From an uncultured Erythrobacter sp. (GTDB lineage: Bacteria; Pseudomonadota; Alphaproteobacteria; Sphingomonadales; Sphingomonadaceae), in NCBI GenBank assembly GCA_947503155.1, contig CANNCL010000002.1, positions 310,001 through 374,000 on the forward strand: DNA of 64,000 nt, written 5' to 3'. Under the pieces are notes generated by a model. That model was given only the letters and a program-made list of their open reading frames with translations. It ran no database searches and was not told the DNA's origin. Position 1 is the stretch's first letter; the number at the start of each line of letters is the position of its first letter. A program made the translations under genes and the position numbers. Of this stretch, positions 19,312 to 27,509 are shown piece after piece.

Positions 19312-20424
19312 ATGGCGACAACACTTCAATCTCAAACCACCTCATCAGAGGCGTCAGGCAGCGCGATTGGCGCGGCCATCGGCGCTGATATGTTGATGGT
19401 ATTCACTGTCATCCTCGGGCTGATCGCGATGGCGGCAATTGCGAATGTCGTGATTGTACGCCGTCAAACCCGCAGCAGCGCCCGGATTGCAAGGCAGCGC
19501 GCCGAAAGCATGAGCGAATTGCTGCGAACAGTGCGGACGGCAGAGACGATCGCGGGCATTGGCATTTGGCAATATGATCCAAGCACCGGGACGCAGCAAT
19601 GGTCCGACGGATTGAAACGGGTTTTCGGAATCGATTCCGATGAAGTTTTTGTGGAGGGCGACGCGGAAACGCTGCTTTTCGCGAATAATATCGACCTTGT
19701 CGGGAAAGTTGATGAACACTGCGATGAGGTCGACCCGTTTCACTTGCAGTTTGACGTGCATGGGTTTGACGGTGTGCCGCAATCTATTTCTGTCCATGCT
19801 TGCAACCTCAGGGGCCGAAACGGCGATTTGCACCGGGTGGTCGCGGTCGTTCGTGACAACACGAAGCAAATTGAACGTGTCCGCGCACTGGAAACATCAC
19901 GCGCAGCGGCGATAAACGAAGCCCGCTATGCCCGCGAACTGGCGGAAACCGATGCGCTGACTGGGCTGGCCAATCGGCGGCGGGTCATGCGCCAATTGGA
20001 TCGGTTGGTGATGAATGCGCGCATGACACAGATGCCATTGGTGCTCGTCATGTTTGACATTGATCATTTCAAGCGGGTCAATGACACACATGGGCACCCG
20101 TCGGGCGACAAGGTTTTGCAACGGGTCGCGGCACTTGCGAACGGTCAGGCGCGCGGCAGCGATATTGTCGGACGTGTGGGCGGTGAGGAATTTGTTTGGG
20201 TGATCCCCGGTGCATCCGATGGCATGGCGCGCATCATGACGGAGCGGCTGCGGGTCGTCATCGCCAGCGATAGCGGCGTTGAGCCAGTCTCCGCTGTCAC
20301 CATCAGCCTGGGTTACACATTTATCCAGGCCGGTGACACGGCGCTGTCATTGTTCGCCCGCGCTGATGCGGCTCTTTACGCTGCCAAGAATTCGGGACGA
20401 AACCGGGTGCGGATGGCTGCGTAA
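19312..20424 (+). CDS. Membrane-anchored diguanylate cyclase (PAS-GGDEF)
   Basis: 370 residues: one transmembrane segment (about 25-50), a PAS-like domain (about 80-190, GIGIWQYDPSTG) and a GGDEF domain with an intact GGEEF active site and an RGSD inhibitory I-site five residues before it. It should make c-di-GMP and be subject to product inhibition. No EAL domain. The signal sensed by the PAS domain is unknown. It precedes the ergothioneine genes but is separated from egtB by 135 bases, so a functional link is not shown. Confidence 0.92.
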   Translation: MATTLQSQTTSSEASGSAIGAAIGADMLMVFTVILGLIAMAAIANVVIVRRQTRSSARIARQRAESMSELLRTVRTAETIAGIGIWQYDPSTGTQQWSDGLKRVFGIDSDEVFVEGDAETLLFANNIDLVGKVDEHCDEVDPFHLQFDVHGFDGVPQSISVHACNLRGRNGDLHRVVAVVRDNTKQIERVRALETSRAAAINEARYARELAETDALTGLANRRRVMRQLDRLVMNARMTQMPLVLVMFDIDHFKRVNDTHGHPSGDKVLQRVAALANGQARGSDIVGRVGGEEFVWVIPGASDGMARIMTERLRVVIASDSGVEPVSAVTISLGYTFIQAGDTALSLFARADAALYAAKNSGRNRVRMAA

Positions 20425-20559
20425 GGTTTTGCTCTTACACATAAAACTGCAGGAAAAATTGGTCTAGTACTGCGCCCAAATCACGCAAACGCCCTTTTAT
20501 TTGTCACGCGCTTGCGGCATGACCTGCGCCACACAAAGACAGATACGGGAGCTGCCCCT

Positions 20560-21828
20560 TTGCCCCAGAGCAAGCGGCACGAGGTTCATACCGCGCAATC
20601 GCGGGAAACCCTCGCACAGAAATATCAGCGCACTCGCGCTCTGACAGAAGCGCTTGCCGCGCCTTTGTCCGATGCCGATGCCACAATCCAATCGATGGAG
20701 GATGCAAGCCCGGCCAAATGGCATCTGGCGCATACGACATGGTTTTGGGAGACGTTCTTGCTGCGTGAACACGCGGCCGGATACCGTCTGTATGATGATC
20801 AATGGCCGTTCCTGTTCAATTCTTATTATGAGGCAGAGGGCGCGCGGATTTCGCGCTTTGCGCGCGGGATGCTGTCGCGCCCAACATTGAACGATGTGCT
20901 CGATTGGCGCGGCGCAGTGGATGCCGCAATGGCGCCGCTTTTAAACGATCCAGCTCATGCGGATCTGATCGCTCTGGGTATCGCGCATGAACAGCAACAT
21001 ACCGAATTGCTTCTGACCGATATCAAACACGCGCTGTTTCAGAACCCGCTTGGCCCGGAGATGTGGGATAGCGCGAACCCGCAATCCTCGCCGGAGCAGC
21101 GTTTGGATTGGCATGGGCACCCCGGCGGGATCGCGTTGGTCGGGCATGATGGTGATGGATTTGCATTCGACAATGAAGGGCCGCGCCACCGGGTTCTGCT
21201 CGAACCGTTTGCATTGGCAAACAGGCTGGTCACCAATCGCGAATGGTCGGAATTCATCGCTGATGGGGGATATGATGACGCGTCCCTCTGGCTGTCCGAT
21301 GGGCTTGGCTGGGTGCGCGAACATGCGATCCGTGCGCCGCTTTATTGGCGCGGCGATCAGCAGTTTACCCATGCCGGTTGGCAGGAATGTGATCCGAATG
21401 CGCCGGTTACTCATATCTCGTATTATGAGGCGGATGCCTTTGCCACATGGGCGGGTGCGCGCCTGCCAACAGAATTTGAATGGGAAGCGATCGCACGCGG
21501 CCAAGATGGTGATGATGGCCAAGCGGCGCATGATCCGGCAGCCGGCAATCAATTGTCCGCCGCCGCCCCGCCATTGCCGCGCGGCGGCGCCGATCTGTTC
21601 GGCGATTGCTGGCAGTTCACGCGCTCTGCCTATCTGCCCTATCCGCGTTTTGCCCCGGCAACGGGCGCTGTTGGCGAATATAATGGCAAATTCATGAGCG
21701 GTCAGTTCGTCCTTAAAGGCGCAAGCTGCGCGACCGTTCGCGGCCATTCGCGCGCCGCCTACCGCAATTTCTTTTACCCGCATCAACGCTGGCAATTCAC
21801 TGGCCTGCGGCTTGCGAAGGACATCTAA
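20560..21828 (+). CDS. egtB: Ergothioneine biosynthesis sulfoxide synthase EgtB
   Basis: 422 residues from TTG 20560, chosen because GGGAG at 20547-20551 sits 8 bases upstream; the frame opens at another TTG (20512) with no such site. An N-terminal DinB-like iron-binding domain (HLAHTTWFWE, HEQQHTELL gives the His ligands) is followed by an FGE-sulfatase domain ending in GASCATVRGHSRAAYRNFF and WQFTGLR. EgtB is a non-haem iron enzyme joining hercynine to cysteine or glutamylcysteine. Its stop falls before egtD with a 16-base gap. Confidence 0.94.
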   Translation: MPQSKRHEVHTAQSRETLAQKYQRTRALTEALAAPLSDADATIQSMEDASPAKWHLAHTTWFWETFLLREHAAGYRLYDDQWPFLFNSYYEAEGARISRFARGMLSRPTLNDVLDWRGAVDAAMAPLLNDPAHADLIALGIAHEQQHTELLLTDIKHALFQNPLGPEMWDSANPQSSPEQRLDWHGHPGGIALVGHDGDGFAFDNEGPRHRVLLEPFALANRLVTNREWSEFIADGGYDDASLWLSDGLGWVREHAIRAPLYWRGDQQFTHAGWQECDPNAPVTHISYYEADAFATWAGARLPTEFEWEAIARGQDGDDGQAAHDPAAGNQLSAAAPPLPRGGADLFGDCWQFTRSAYLPYPRFAPATGAVGEYNGKFMSGQFVLKGASCATVRGHSRAAYRNFFYPHQRWQFTGLRLAKDI

Positions 21829-21844
21829 ATGGGAAGCCTTGATC

Positions 21845-22831
21845 ATGGCCAATAATGACGGCCTAAAGCTCGTCGATAAGGACGAAAGCGGGGTCGATAC
21901 AAAATTCCGCGCGGATATCCTGCTGGGCCTATCGCAGGCGCAAAAGGCAACACCTGCGCGCTGGCTCTATGATGACGCCGGATCGCAGTTGTTTGAGGAT
22001 ATCACGCAGCTTCCCGAATATTATCCGACACGCGCAGAGACAGAGATTTTGTCCAGCCAAGGCGCAAGCTTTGCTGAGATGATTGGCGAAGGGCGCGCGG
22101 TCGTTGAATTTGGTTCCGGCTCTTCGGTGAAGACGCCGTTGCTGCTCTCTGCGATTGCTCCGGCGGCCTATGTGCCGCTCGATATTTCCGGCGATTTCCT
22201 ACGCGCGGCGGCGGCCGATCTGGCGCAGAAATTCCCCGGTCTGCCAGTCCATCCGGTAGAGGCGGATTTCATGCGGCAAGTGGAATTGCCAGACGCCGTG
22301 GCGGGCTATCCAAAGCTTGGTTTTTTCCCCGGTTCCACCATTGGCAATATGGTTGCGCGCACCGCGGTCGATCTGCTGCGCAATATGCGCGAAACTTTGG
22401 GCGTCGGTGCACGGCTGTTGATCGGCATGGATTTGATCAAGGATACAGGCGTCTTAATTGCCGCCTATGACGACGCCGCCGGGGTCACAGCTCAGTTCAA
22501 TTACAACCTTGTGCGGCGGATAAACCGGGAACTTGGCGGAGATATTCCGCTGGAACATTTGCGTCATGAGGCGCGCTGGAACGATGATAATGCGCGGATC
22601 GAGATGCATCTCGTGGCCCTGTCGGACATTACGTTCACTGTTGATGGGCGCGGCTTTGCCATGAAGGCGGGCGAGACGATCCACACCGAAAACAGCCACA
22701 AATTTAACCGGCGTACGTCGAACATGCTGCTGCTCGCGAGTGGTTGGGAACCACAAGCGCGCTGGCTCGATAGCGCAGAGCAATTTTCACTGCTGCTAGC
22801 CGAAGCGAAGCCCAATCGTTCGGCGCCATAG
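21845..22831 (+). CDS. egtD: L-histidine N-alpha-methyltransferase EgtD
   Basis: 328 residues. The EgtD family marks ARWLYDDAGSQLFEDITQLPEYYPTR-type opening, VEFGSGSSVKT (SAM site) and FFPGSTIGN are seen. It trimethylates histidine to hercynine with SAM, the first ergothioneine step. ATG 21845 follows GGGAAG; a longer frame overlaps egtB. Order egtB-egtD with no egtA, egtC or egtE nearby; the C-S lyase would have to be elsewhere. Confidence 0.95.
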   Translation: MANNDGLKLVDKDESGVDTKFRADILLGLSQAQKATPARWLYDDAGSQLFEDITQLPEYYPTRAETEILSSQGASFAEMIGEGRAVVEFGSGSSVKTPLLLSAIAPAAYVPLDISGDFLRAAAADLAQKFPGLPVHPVEADFMRQVELPDAVAGYPKLGFFPGSTIGNMVARTAVDLLRNMRETLGVGARLLIGMDLIKDTGVLIAAYDDAAGVTAQFNYNLVRRINRELGGDIPLEHLRHEARWNDDNARIEMHLVALSDITFTVDGRGFAMKAGETIHTENSHKFNRRTSNMLLLASGWEPQARWLDSAEQFSLLLAEAKPNRSAP

Positions 22832-22874
22832 AATTCCGCTTGAAACCATGACGTTTTTCGCGCGTTAGACGGTG

Positions 22875-23864
22875 ATGAACGCAACTAGATCAAAAAATCA
22901 CAGCGATATCATCATCATTGGCGCAGGGATGGCGGGGCTATCCTGTGCAGGTGTGTTGGTGGATGCGGGCCTAACGGTTCGGGTGCTCGACAAAGGGCGC
23001 GGCCCGGGCGGACGCATGGCGGCGCGGCGCGCAGAAATTGCCGGAAAAGCGGTGAGCTTTGATCACGGCGCGCAGTTTTTCACCGCGCGCGATGCTGGTT
23101 TCAAAGCGGCGGTTGCAAAATGGCAGGCGCGCGGCGCGGTTGCACCATGGCCAGCGGCTGGCGAAGAGGCGTGGGTTGGAACACCCGGTATGAACGGCCC
23201 GGTCAAGTTGATGTCCAGCGAGGTTGAAGTGCAGTGGAGCACCCGCGCTCTGACCATTGCCCGCGATGCAGGCGGATGGCGTGTCGATACAGGGGATGAT
23301 AGCTTCACCGCAGCGACATTGCTCGTCGCGGTACCGGCGGAACAAGCTGGCGAATTGATCGAGCCGGTTGCGCCCGATCTTGCGACTATCCCGGCGTCAA
23401 TTGTCTCTGAACCATGCTGGGCGGTGATGGCGGGTTTTGAGCAGCCGCTTGATGTGAAGTCCGACGCGATCCGCGATCCAGAGGCGCGTATTTCATGGGC
23501 CGCGCGCAATTCTGCAAAGCCAGATAGGGCCGGCGCGGAAACATGGGTGCTCCATGCCTCACCAGCGCGGAGCCGCGAAATTATCGACATTCCAAAGGAA
23601 GAAGTCGCCAAATTGCTGCTCATCGATTTCTTCGCGCAGATTGGGGAGAGGGTAAAAAGCCCGGTCCATCTAACCGCGCATCGATGGCTGTATGCGCAGC
23701 CTATCAAACAGGCTGACGCGGAACCGGGCGAATATGCGCATTTCGACGCCGAAGCGCGAATCGGAATTGCGGGCGATTACCTTCATTCGCCGCGCGTCGA
23801 AGGGGCGTGGATCTCTGGCGCTGCTTTGGCGCGCCAAGTCCTCGCCGCGCCGCCTGCTCCATAG
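22875..23864 (+). CDS. FAD-dependent oxidoreductase, renalase-like
   Basis: 329 residues. The Rossmann motif IIIIGAGMAGLSCAG is at residues 11-25 and is followed by VLDKGRGPGGRMAARR, the arrangement of bacterial renalase-like amine-oxidase proteins; a C-terminal FAD segment (IGIAGDYL, GAWISGAALA) closes the fold. Bacterial renalases oxidise misformed dihydronicotinamides; that role is inferred from fold only. An in-frame GTG lies one codon before the chosen ATG. Same strand as egtBD, 43 bases downstream, so cotranscription is possible. Confidence 0.88.
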   Translation: MNATRSKNHSDIIIIGAGMAGLSCAGVLVDAGLTVRVLDKGRGPGGRMAARRAEIAGKAVSFDHGAQFFTARDAGFKAAVAKWQARGAVAPWPAAGEEAWVGTPGMNGPVKLMSSEVEVQWSTRALTIARDAGGWRVDTGDDSFTAATLLVAVPAEQAGELIEPVAPDLATIPASIVSEPCWAVMAGFEQPLDVKSDAIRDPEARISWAARNSAKPDRAGAETWVLHASPARSREIIDIPKEEVAKLLLIDFFAQIGERVKSPVHLTAHRWLYAQPIKQADAEPGEYAHFDAEARIGIAGDYLHSPRVEGAWISGAALARQVLAAPPAP

Positions 23865-23946
23865 GGCCAGTTCTCATAAGGGTTAGTGGACGCTGCGCTA
23901 CCCGCTGGCATAGTTCTGATCCTGATCAATCACGGGAGTGGACACA

Positions 23947-24711
23947 ATGCAGGACCTATTCGACCTAACGGGCCAAACCGCCGTCATCACCGGCTCTGGC
24001 CGAGGGATTGGCGAGGGGATTGCGCATTTGCTCGCCGAAGCGGGCGCGAATGTGGTGTGCGCCGCGCGTTCCGATGATCAGATTACGCGGGTTGCCGATG
24101 CCATCAATGCCAGCAATTCGGCGGGCAGGGCGATCGCGCAAACAACCGATGTGTCCAGCGCAGAGGATATGGATGCGCTGGCTCAGCGCGCGGTCGATGA
24201 ATTTGGTCGGCTGGATATCTGGATCAACAATGCCGGGGGATCGCTGGTCTCTGCGCCGATAACTGAGCTTGATCCGGCGGAATGGGACAAGACCCTCGCC
24301 GTGAACCTGTCCAGCGTGTTTTACGGAGTGCGCGCGGCGGCAAAACACATGAAAAATGGCGGCAGCATCGTGAACACCTCCAGCATGGCGGGCCGCGATC
24401 CGTTTCCGGGCAGCGGCCATTACAGCGCGGCGAAAGCGGGCGTGAATATGCTCACCAAAACGCTGGCGCTGGAATTGGGCGCGCAAAAGATTCGGGTGAA
24501 TGCAATCCTGCCGGGATTCGTGCCGACCGATACGGTGAAAAAGGCGCTGAATATGAATGACGAGGATTTCGGCCCCTTGCTCGAACAATTGAACTTGCCC
24601 GCAGGACGGCTGGGCACACCGCGCGATATCGCCGCCTGTGTGCTCTATCTTGTAGGTAATTCGGGCGAGTGGGTGACCGGGCAGAACCTAACGGTTGCCG
24701 GTACGGTGTAA
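23947..24711 (+). CDS. SDR family oxidoreductase
   Basis: 254 residues, a classical short-chain dehydrogenase. The cofactor loop is TGSGRGIGEGIA, NNAGG follows, and the catalytic Ser-Tyr-Lys are in NTSSMAG and YSAAKAG. The C terminus GQNLTVAGTV matches 3-ketoacyl-ACP reductase-like members; the true substrate is unknown. ATG 23947 is chosen because GGGAG is 8 bases upstream; a GTG three codons earlier overlaps that site. A tRNA gene faces it 18 bases on. Confidence 0.9.
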   Translation: MQDLFDLTGQTAVITGSGRGIGEGIAHLLAEAGANVVCAARSDDQITRVADAINASNSAGRAIAQTTDVSSAEDMDALAQRAVDEFGRLDIWINNAGGSLVSAPITELDPAEWDKTLAVNLSSVFYGVRAAAKHMKNGGSIVNTSSMAGRDPFPGSGHYSAAKAGVNMLTKTLALELGAQKIRVNAILPGFVPTDTVKKALNMNDEDFGPLLEQLNLPAGRLGTPRDIAACVLYLVGNSGEWVTGQNLTVAGTV

Positions 24712-24729
24712 CGCTGAGAAGGTGATTCC

Positions 24730-24804
24730 TGGCTGGGGCGGCAGGGATCGAACCTGCGAATGCCGCTACCAAAAAGCGGTGCCTTACCACTTGGCGACGC
24801 CCCA
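24730..24804 (-). tRNA. tRNA-Gln (anticodon TTG)
   Basis: Reverse-strand cloverleaf of 75 bases including an encoded CCA. Acceptor TGGGGCG pairs with CGCCCCA; discriminator G. The anticodon stem CCGCT/AGCGG encloses TTTTGGT, so the anticodon is TTG (Gln). The T arm contains GGTTCGATCC. It is convergent to the SDR gene. Confidence 0.96.
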
Positions 24805-24880
24805 GCAGGAGAGGGCGATATAGCGGCTCTTTCGCGGATGTGAAGGGGTTTTGATTGCTTATTTCAGGCTTATTGCCCGC

Positions 24881-26263
24881 TTAGTTAGCAATGGCGCGCC
24901 GCGTGGCCAAATCGGTCTCCACTTGCGCGACGGTTTTGTGGTCCAGTCGGTAGAACAGCATCGCCGCAGCCGCGGGGATCATGACCGCGGCTGGGATAAT
25001 CGCAAAGGACAACTGAATGCCTAGCAACGCTGTTTCGCTTTGCTGCGCATTTGCGGCAAAGCCCGTCGCGGAAAGGATAAAACCGGGAATGGCGGAGCCA
25101 AATCCGATCCCGGCTTTCACCCCAAAAACCGATGCCGCAATGACCAAAGCTGTCATCTGCCGTCCGGTTTTCCAGTCGATAAATTCGGCAATGTCAGTGA
25201 ACATCGAAAAGGACAGCACCATCAGCATGCCGAACCCGATTCCAATCAAAAATTGCACTGCTGTCTGAGGCCAGATGGCATCCAGTGGCAGAAAATAGAA
25301 AACGGTGATCATGACCGCTTTCAGCAATCCGGCGGCGATCAGGATATGCGGTTTCTCGACCCGTCTTTGCGCGACGAAGCCAATAAAAACTCCCGCAACT
25401 TGGCCCACAGCCAGGGCTGTTAAAAACAAGGCGGCGCGGTCGAAAAAGGCAAAGACCAGCGTGCCGTCATCGCCAGCCACATATTTGAAGAAAAACGGCG
25501 CTGTGCCTGCCCGTGCAGCAATGGCGGTGACGCCCAAGATCGCCGCGATTGCGGTGGCAATCCACGGCCCGGTTCTCACCAGCGCTTTTATATCCTGCGA
25601 AACGGATCCGTTGCTAAGCGCAGGCGGAATGCGTTCCTTTGTCGAGGCAAAAGTCGTCAGCAGCGCAAAAACCGAAACCGCCGCGATGCACGACATCGTG
25701 AGCAATATGCCCAGTCGCTCATCCCCTCCGCCCAATTCGCGCACCAAAGTCGTGCCCAGCGCGCCGACCAGAATGCCGGCAAAGGCGGAAAAGAACATGC
25801 GAAACATCGTCACATTGGCGCGTTCGCGGGATGACGGAGAGATCACCCCCAGCAATCCTCCATACGGCACGTTGACCGCCGTAAAGGCCAGCATAGCCAA
25901 GGTGTATGTCACATAGGCCCAAACGAGCAGCGCCGTCTTACCGATGTCATCTGGCGCGCTGAAAATGAGCACAAGCGAAAGCGCCAAAGGCACCGGACCG
26001 AACAAAAGATAGGGCCGGTATCGCCCCCAGCGTGTGCGTGTCCGGTCCGCGACAACGCCCATCATGGGATCGGTGAACGCGTCGATTAGTTTTGTGATCA
26101 GCAGCATTAAACCGATCGCTGCGGGCGAAAGTCCGCCCAGATCGACAAAATAATACAGCAGAAAAAAGCCAAAGAAGTTGAGAATCAGACCGGATGCAAG
26201 ATCGCCGACCCCATAACCAAGCTTTTCGCCAAGGCGGATTTTCGAATTCGCCTTAACAGACAA
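24881..26263 (-). CDS. GPH family MFS transporter (sugar:cation symporter type)
   Basis: 460 residues, about twelve transmembrane segments. The GPH signature is at residues 60-85: KLIDAFTDPMMGVVADRT followed by RWGRYRPYLL. The family imports glycosides, pentosides or hexuronides with H+ or Na+. No catabolic genes are adjacent, so the substrate is unknown. GAGGAG lies 8-13 bases ahead of the ATG. Reverse strand, single gene after the GST gene with an 89-base gap. Confidence 0.9.
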   Translation of the reverse strand: MSVKANSKIRLGEKLGYGVGDLASGLILNFFGFFLLYYFVDLGGLSPAAIGLMLLITKLIDAFTDPMMGVVADRTRTRWGRYRPYLLFGPVPLALSLVLIFSAPDDIGKTALLVWAYVTYTLAMLAFTAVNVPYGGLLGVISPSSRERANVTMFRMFFSAFAGILVGALGTTLVRELGGGDERLGILLTMSCIAAVSVFALLTTFASTKERIPPALSNGSVSQDIKALVRTGPWIATAIAAILGVTAIAARAGTAPFFFKYVAGDDGTLVFAFFDRAALFLTALAVGQVAGVFIGFVAQRRVEKPHILIAAGLLKAVMITVFYFLPLDAIWPQTAVQFLIGIGFGMLMVLSFSMFTDIAEFIDWKTGRQMTALVIAASVFGVKAGIGFGSAIPGFILSATGFAANAQQSETALLGIQLSFAIIPAAVMIPAAAAMLFYRLDHKTVAQVETDLATRRAIAN

Positions 26264-26352
26264 GCTTCACTCCTCTTCATCAACAGCAATGGGCCAGAAG
26301 CACATCGACTTCTAGCCCATTGATTTAAAAAAGTTAACTGGTGTGAGACGGC

Positions 26353-27219
26353 TTAGAAAGTGAAATCGAGGTTCTTGCCGTCAAAATCGGCTGGCGAATG
26401 ACGTTCGGGGACTTGCTGGTCCTCATCACCCCAAACCTTGTTCACCAAACGCCCGCGCTGAACGCCCGGCCGTGCCGCGATTTCGCGCGCCCAGCGGCCG
26501 ACATTTTTGTAGTCGTCAATCGACAGGAACGTTTTTGCTTCGTTGTAAATCGTGCCCGCCACGAACGGGGCAAGCCATGGGAAATTGGCCATGTCCGCGA
26601 TGGTGTATTCGTCACCAGCGAGGAAACGGGTCTTGCCCAATTGCTGATCCGCGACGTCGAAAATCCGTTTTACTTCCATGGCGTAGCGATTGATCGGATA
26701 TTCATATTTTTCCGGCGCATAGGCATAAAAATGACCAAAGCCGCCGCCGATAAATGGCCCGGTGCCGACTTGCCAAAATACCCAAGAAAGCACCTCTGCG
26801 CGCTTTGCAGGATCTTTCGGCAAAAACTCACCGAATTTTTCCGCAAGATGCACAAGGATCGCGCCGCTTTCGAACACGCGAAATTCGCTCTCGCCGCTGG
26901 CATCAACAAGTGCCGGGATTTTTGAATTCGGATTTATGTTCACAAAGCCGCTGCTGAACTGCGAGCCATCGCCGATATTCACGGTGTAGGCATCGTATTC
27001 TGCGCCTGCGTGGCCCAGTTCTAGCAGTTCTTCGAGCATGATCGTCGCTTTCACCCCGTTGGGCGTCGCGAGCGAATGCAGCTGAAACGGATTGCTACCG
27101 CGCGGCAGGGCTTTTTCCTCACGCGCGCCGGAAGTTGGCCGATTGATGCTGGCAAAACGGCCACCGGATTCGGTGTCGGAATTCCAAACTTTGGGCGGTG
27201 TGTAAGTGGGATCGGCCAT
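26353..27219 (-). CDS. yghU: Glutathione-dependent disulfide-bond oxidoreductase, YghU type
   Basis: 288 residues. A long N-terminal extension (PKVWNSDTESGGRFASINRPTSGARE) before the thioredoxin-like GST domain (LHSLATPNGVKATIMLEEL) is the mark of YghU/YfcG-type nu-class GSTs, which bind two GSH and reduce disulfides. The C-terminal helical domain includes ADMANFPWL. A cytoplasmic redox enzyme. ATG 27219 follows GGAG about 8 bases upstream. It is divergent from nadE. Confidence 0.92.
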   Translation of the reverse strand: MADPTYTPPKVWNSDTESGGRFASINRPTSGAREEKALPRGSNPFQLHSLATPNGVKATIMLEELLELGHAGAEYDAYTVNIGDGSQFSSGFVNINPNSKIPALVDASGESEFRVFESGAILVHLAEKFGEFLPKDPAKRAEVLSWVFWQVGTGPFIGGGFGHFYAYAPEKYEYPINRYAMEVKRIFDVADQQLGKTRFLAGDEYTIADMANFPWLAPFVAGTIYNEAKTFLSIDDYKNVGRWAREIAARPGVQRGRLVNKVWGDEDQQVPERHSPADFDGKNLDFTF

Positions 27220-27509
27220 AATGTGTGCTCCAGTTTTTGCAGGGAGGAATTGTCCTGTTTAACCCTTGGCCTTTCAATTGGCCCTTTCGCCAATGATGCG
27301 CAACACTGCCGCGCGAAGCTTTCGCTGTCAGGCGCAATAGCAAGACTTTTGCCTGTATCGAATGCCTGTATCGTGTGTCTGGATTGGGTGCCTAGATTGG
27401 GTGCCTAGATTGGGTGCCTAGATTGGGTGGAGGTATCGCGCCGTCTATGAAGCGTGCAGTTAAGCCGCTAAAGCGCATTTACTCACGCATATTAGGAGCC
27501 TGCCGCAAC
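27220..27509. other. Divergent intergenic region, yghU / nadE, with 13-bp tandem repeats
   Basis: 290 bases without a gene. The nadE-proximal part contains six consecutive 13-base units (27351-27428). The rest, near the yghU start, shows nothing distinct. Confidence 0.6.
27351..27428 (+). repeat. Six 13-bp tandem units upstream of nadE
   Basis: Units in order: GCCTGTATCGAAT, GCCTGTATCGTGT, GTCTGGATTGGGT, then three copies of GCCTAGATTGGGT. Period is exactly 13 with no gaps. The array ends 81 bases before the nadE start, so it is in the promoter or leader. The last three copies are identical, suggesting recent slippage. Confidence 0.85.

Noticed and set aside
27351..27428. CRISPR-like array
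   Set aside because: Units are 13 bases with no spacers; it is a simple tandem repeat. No CRISPR array or cas gene was seen in the window.
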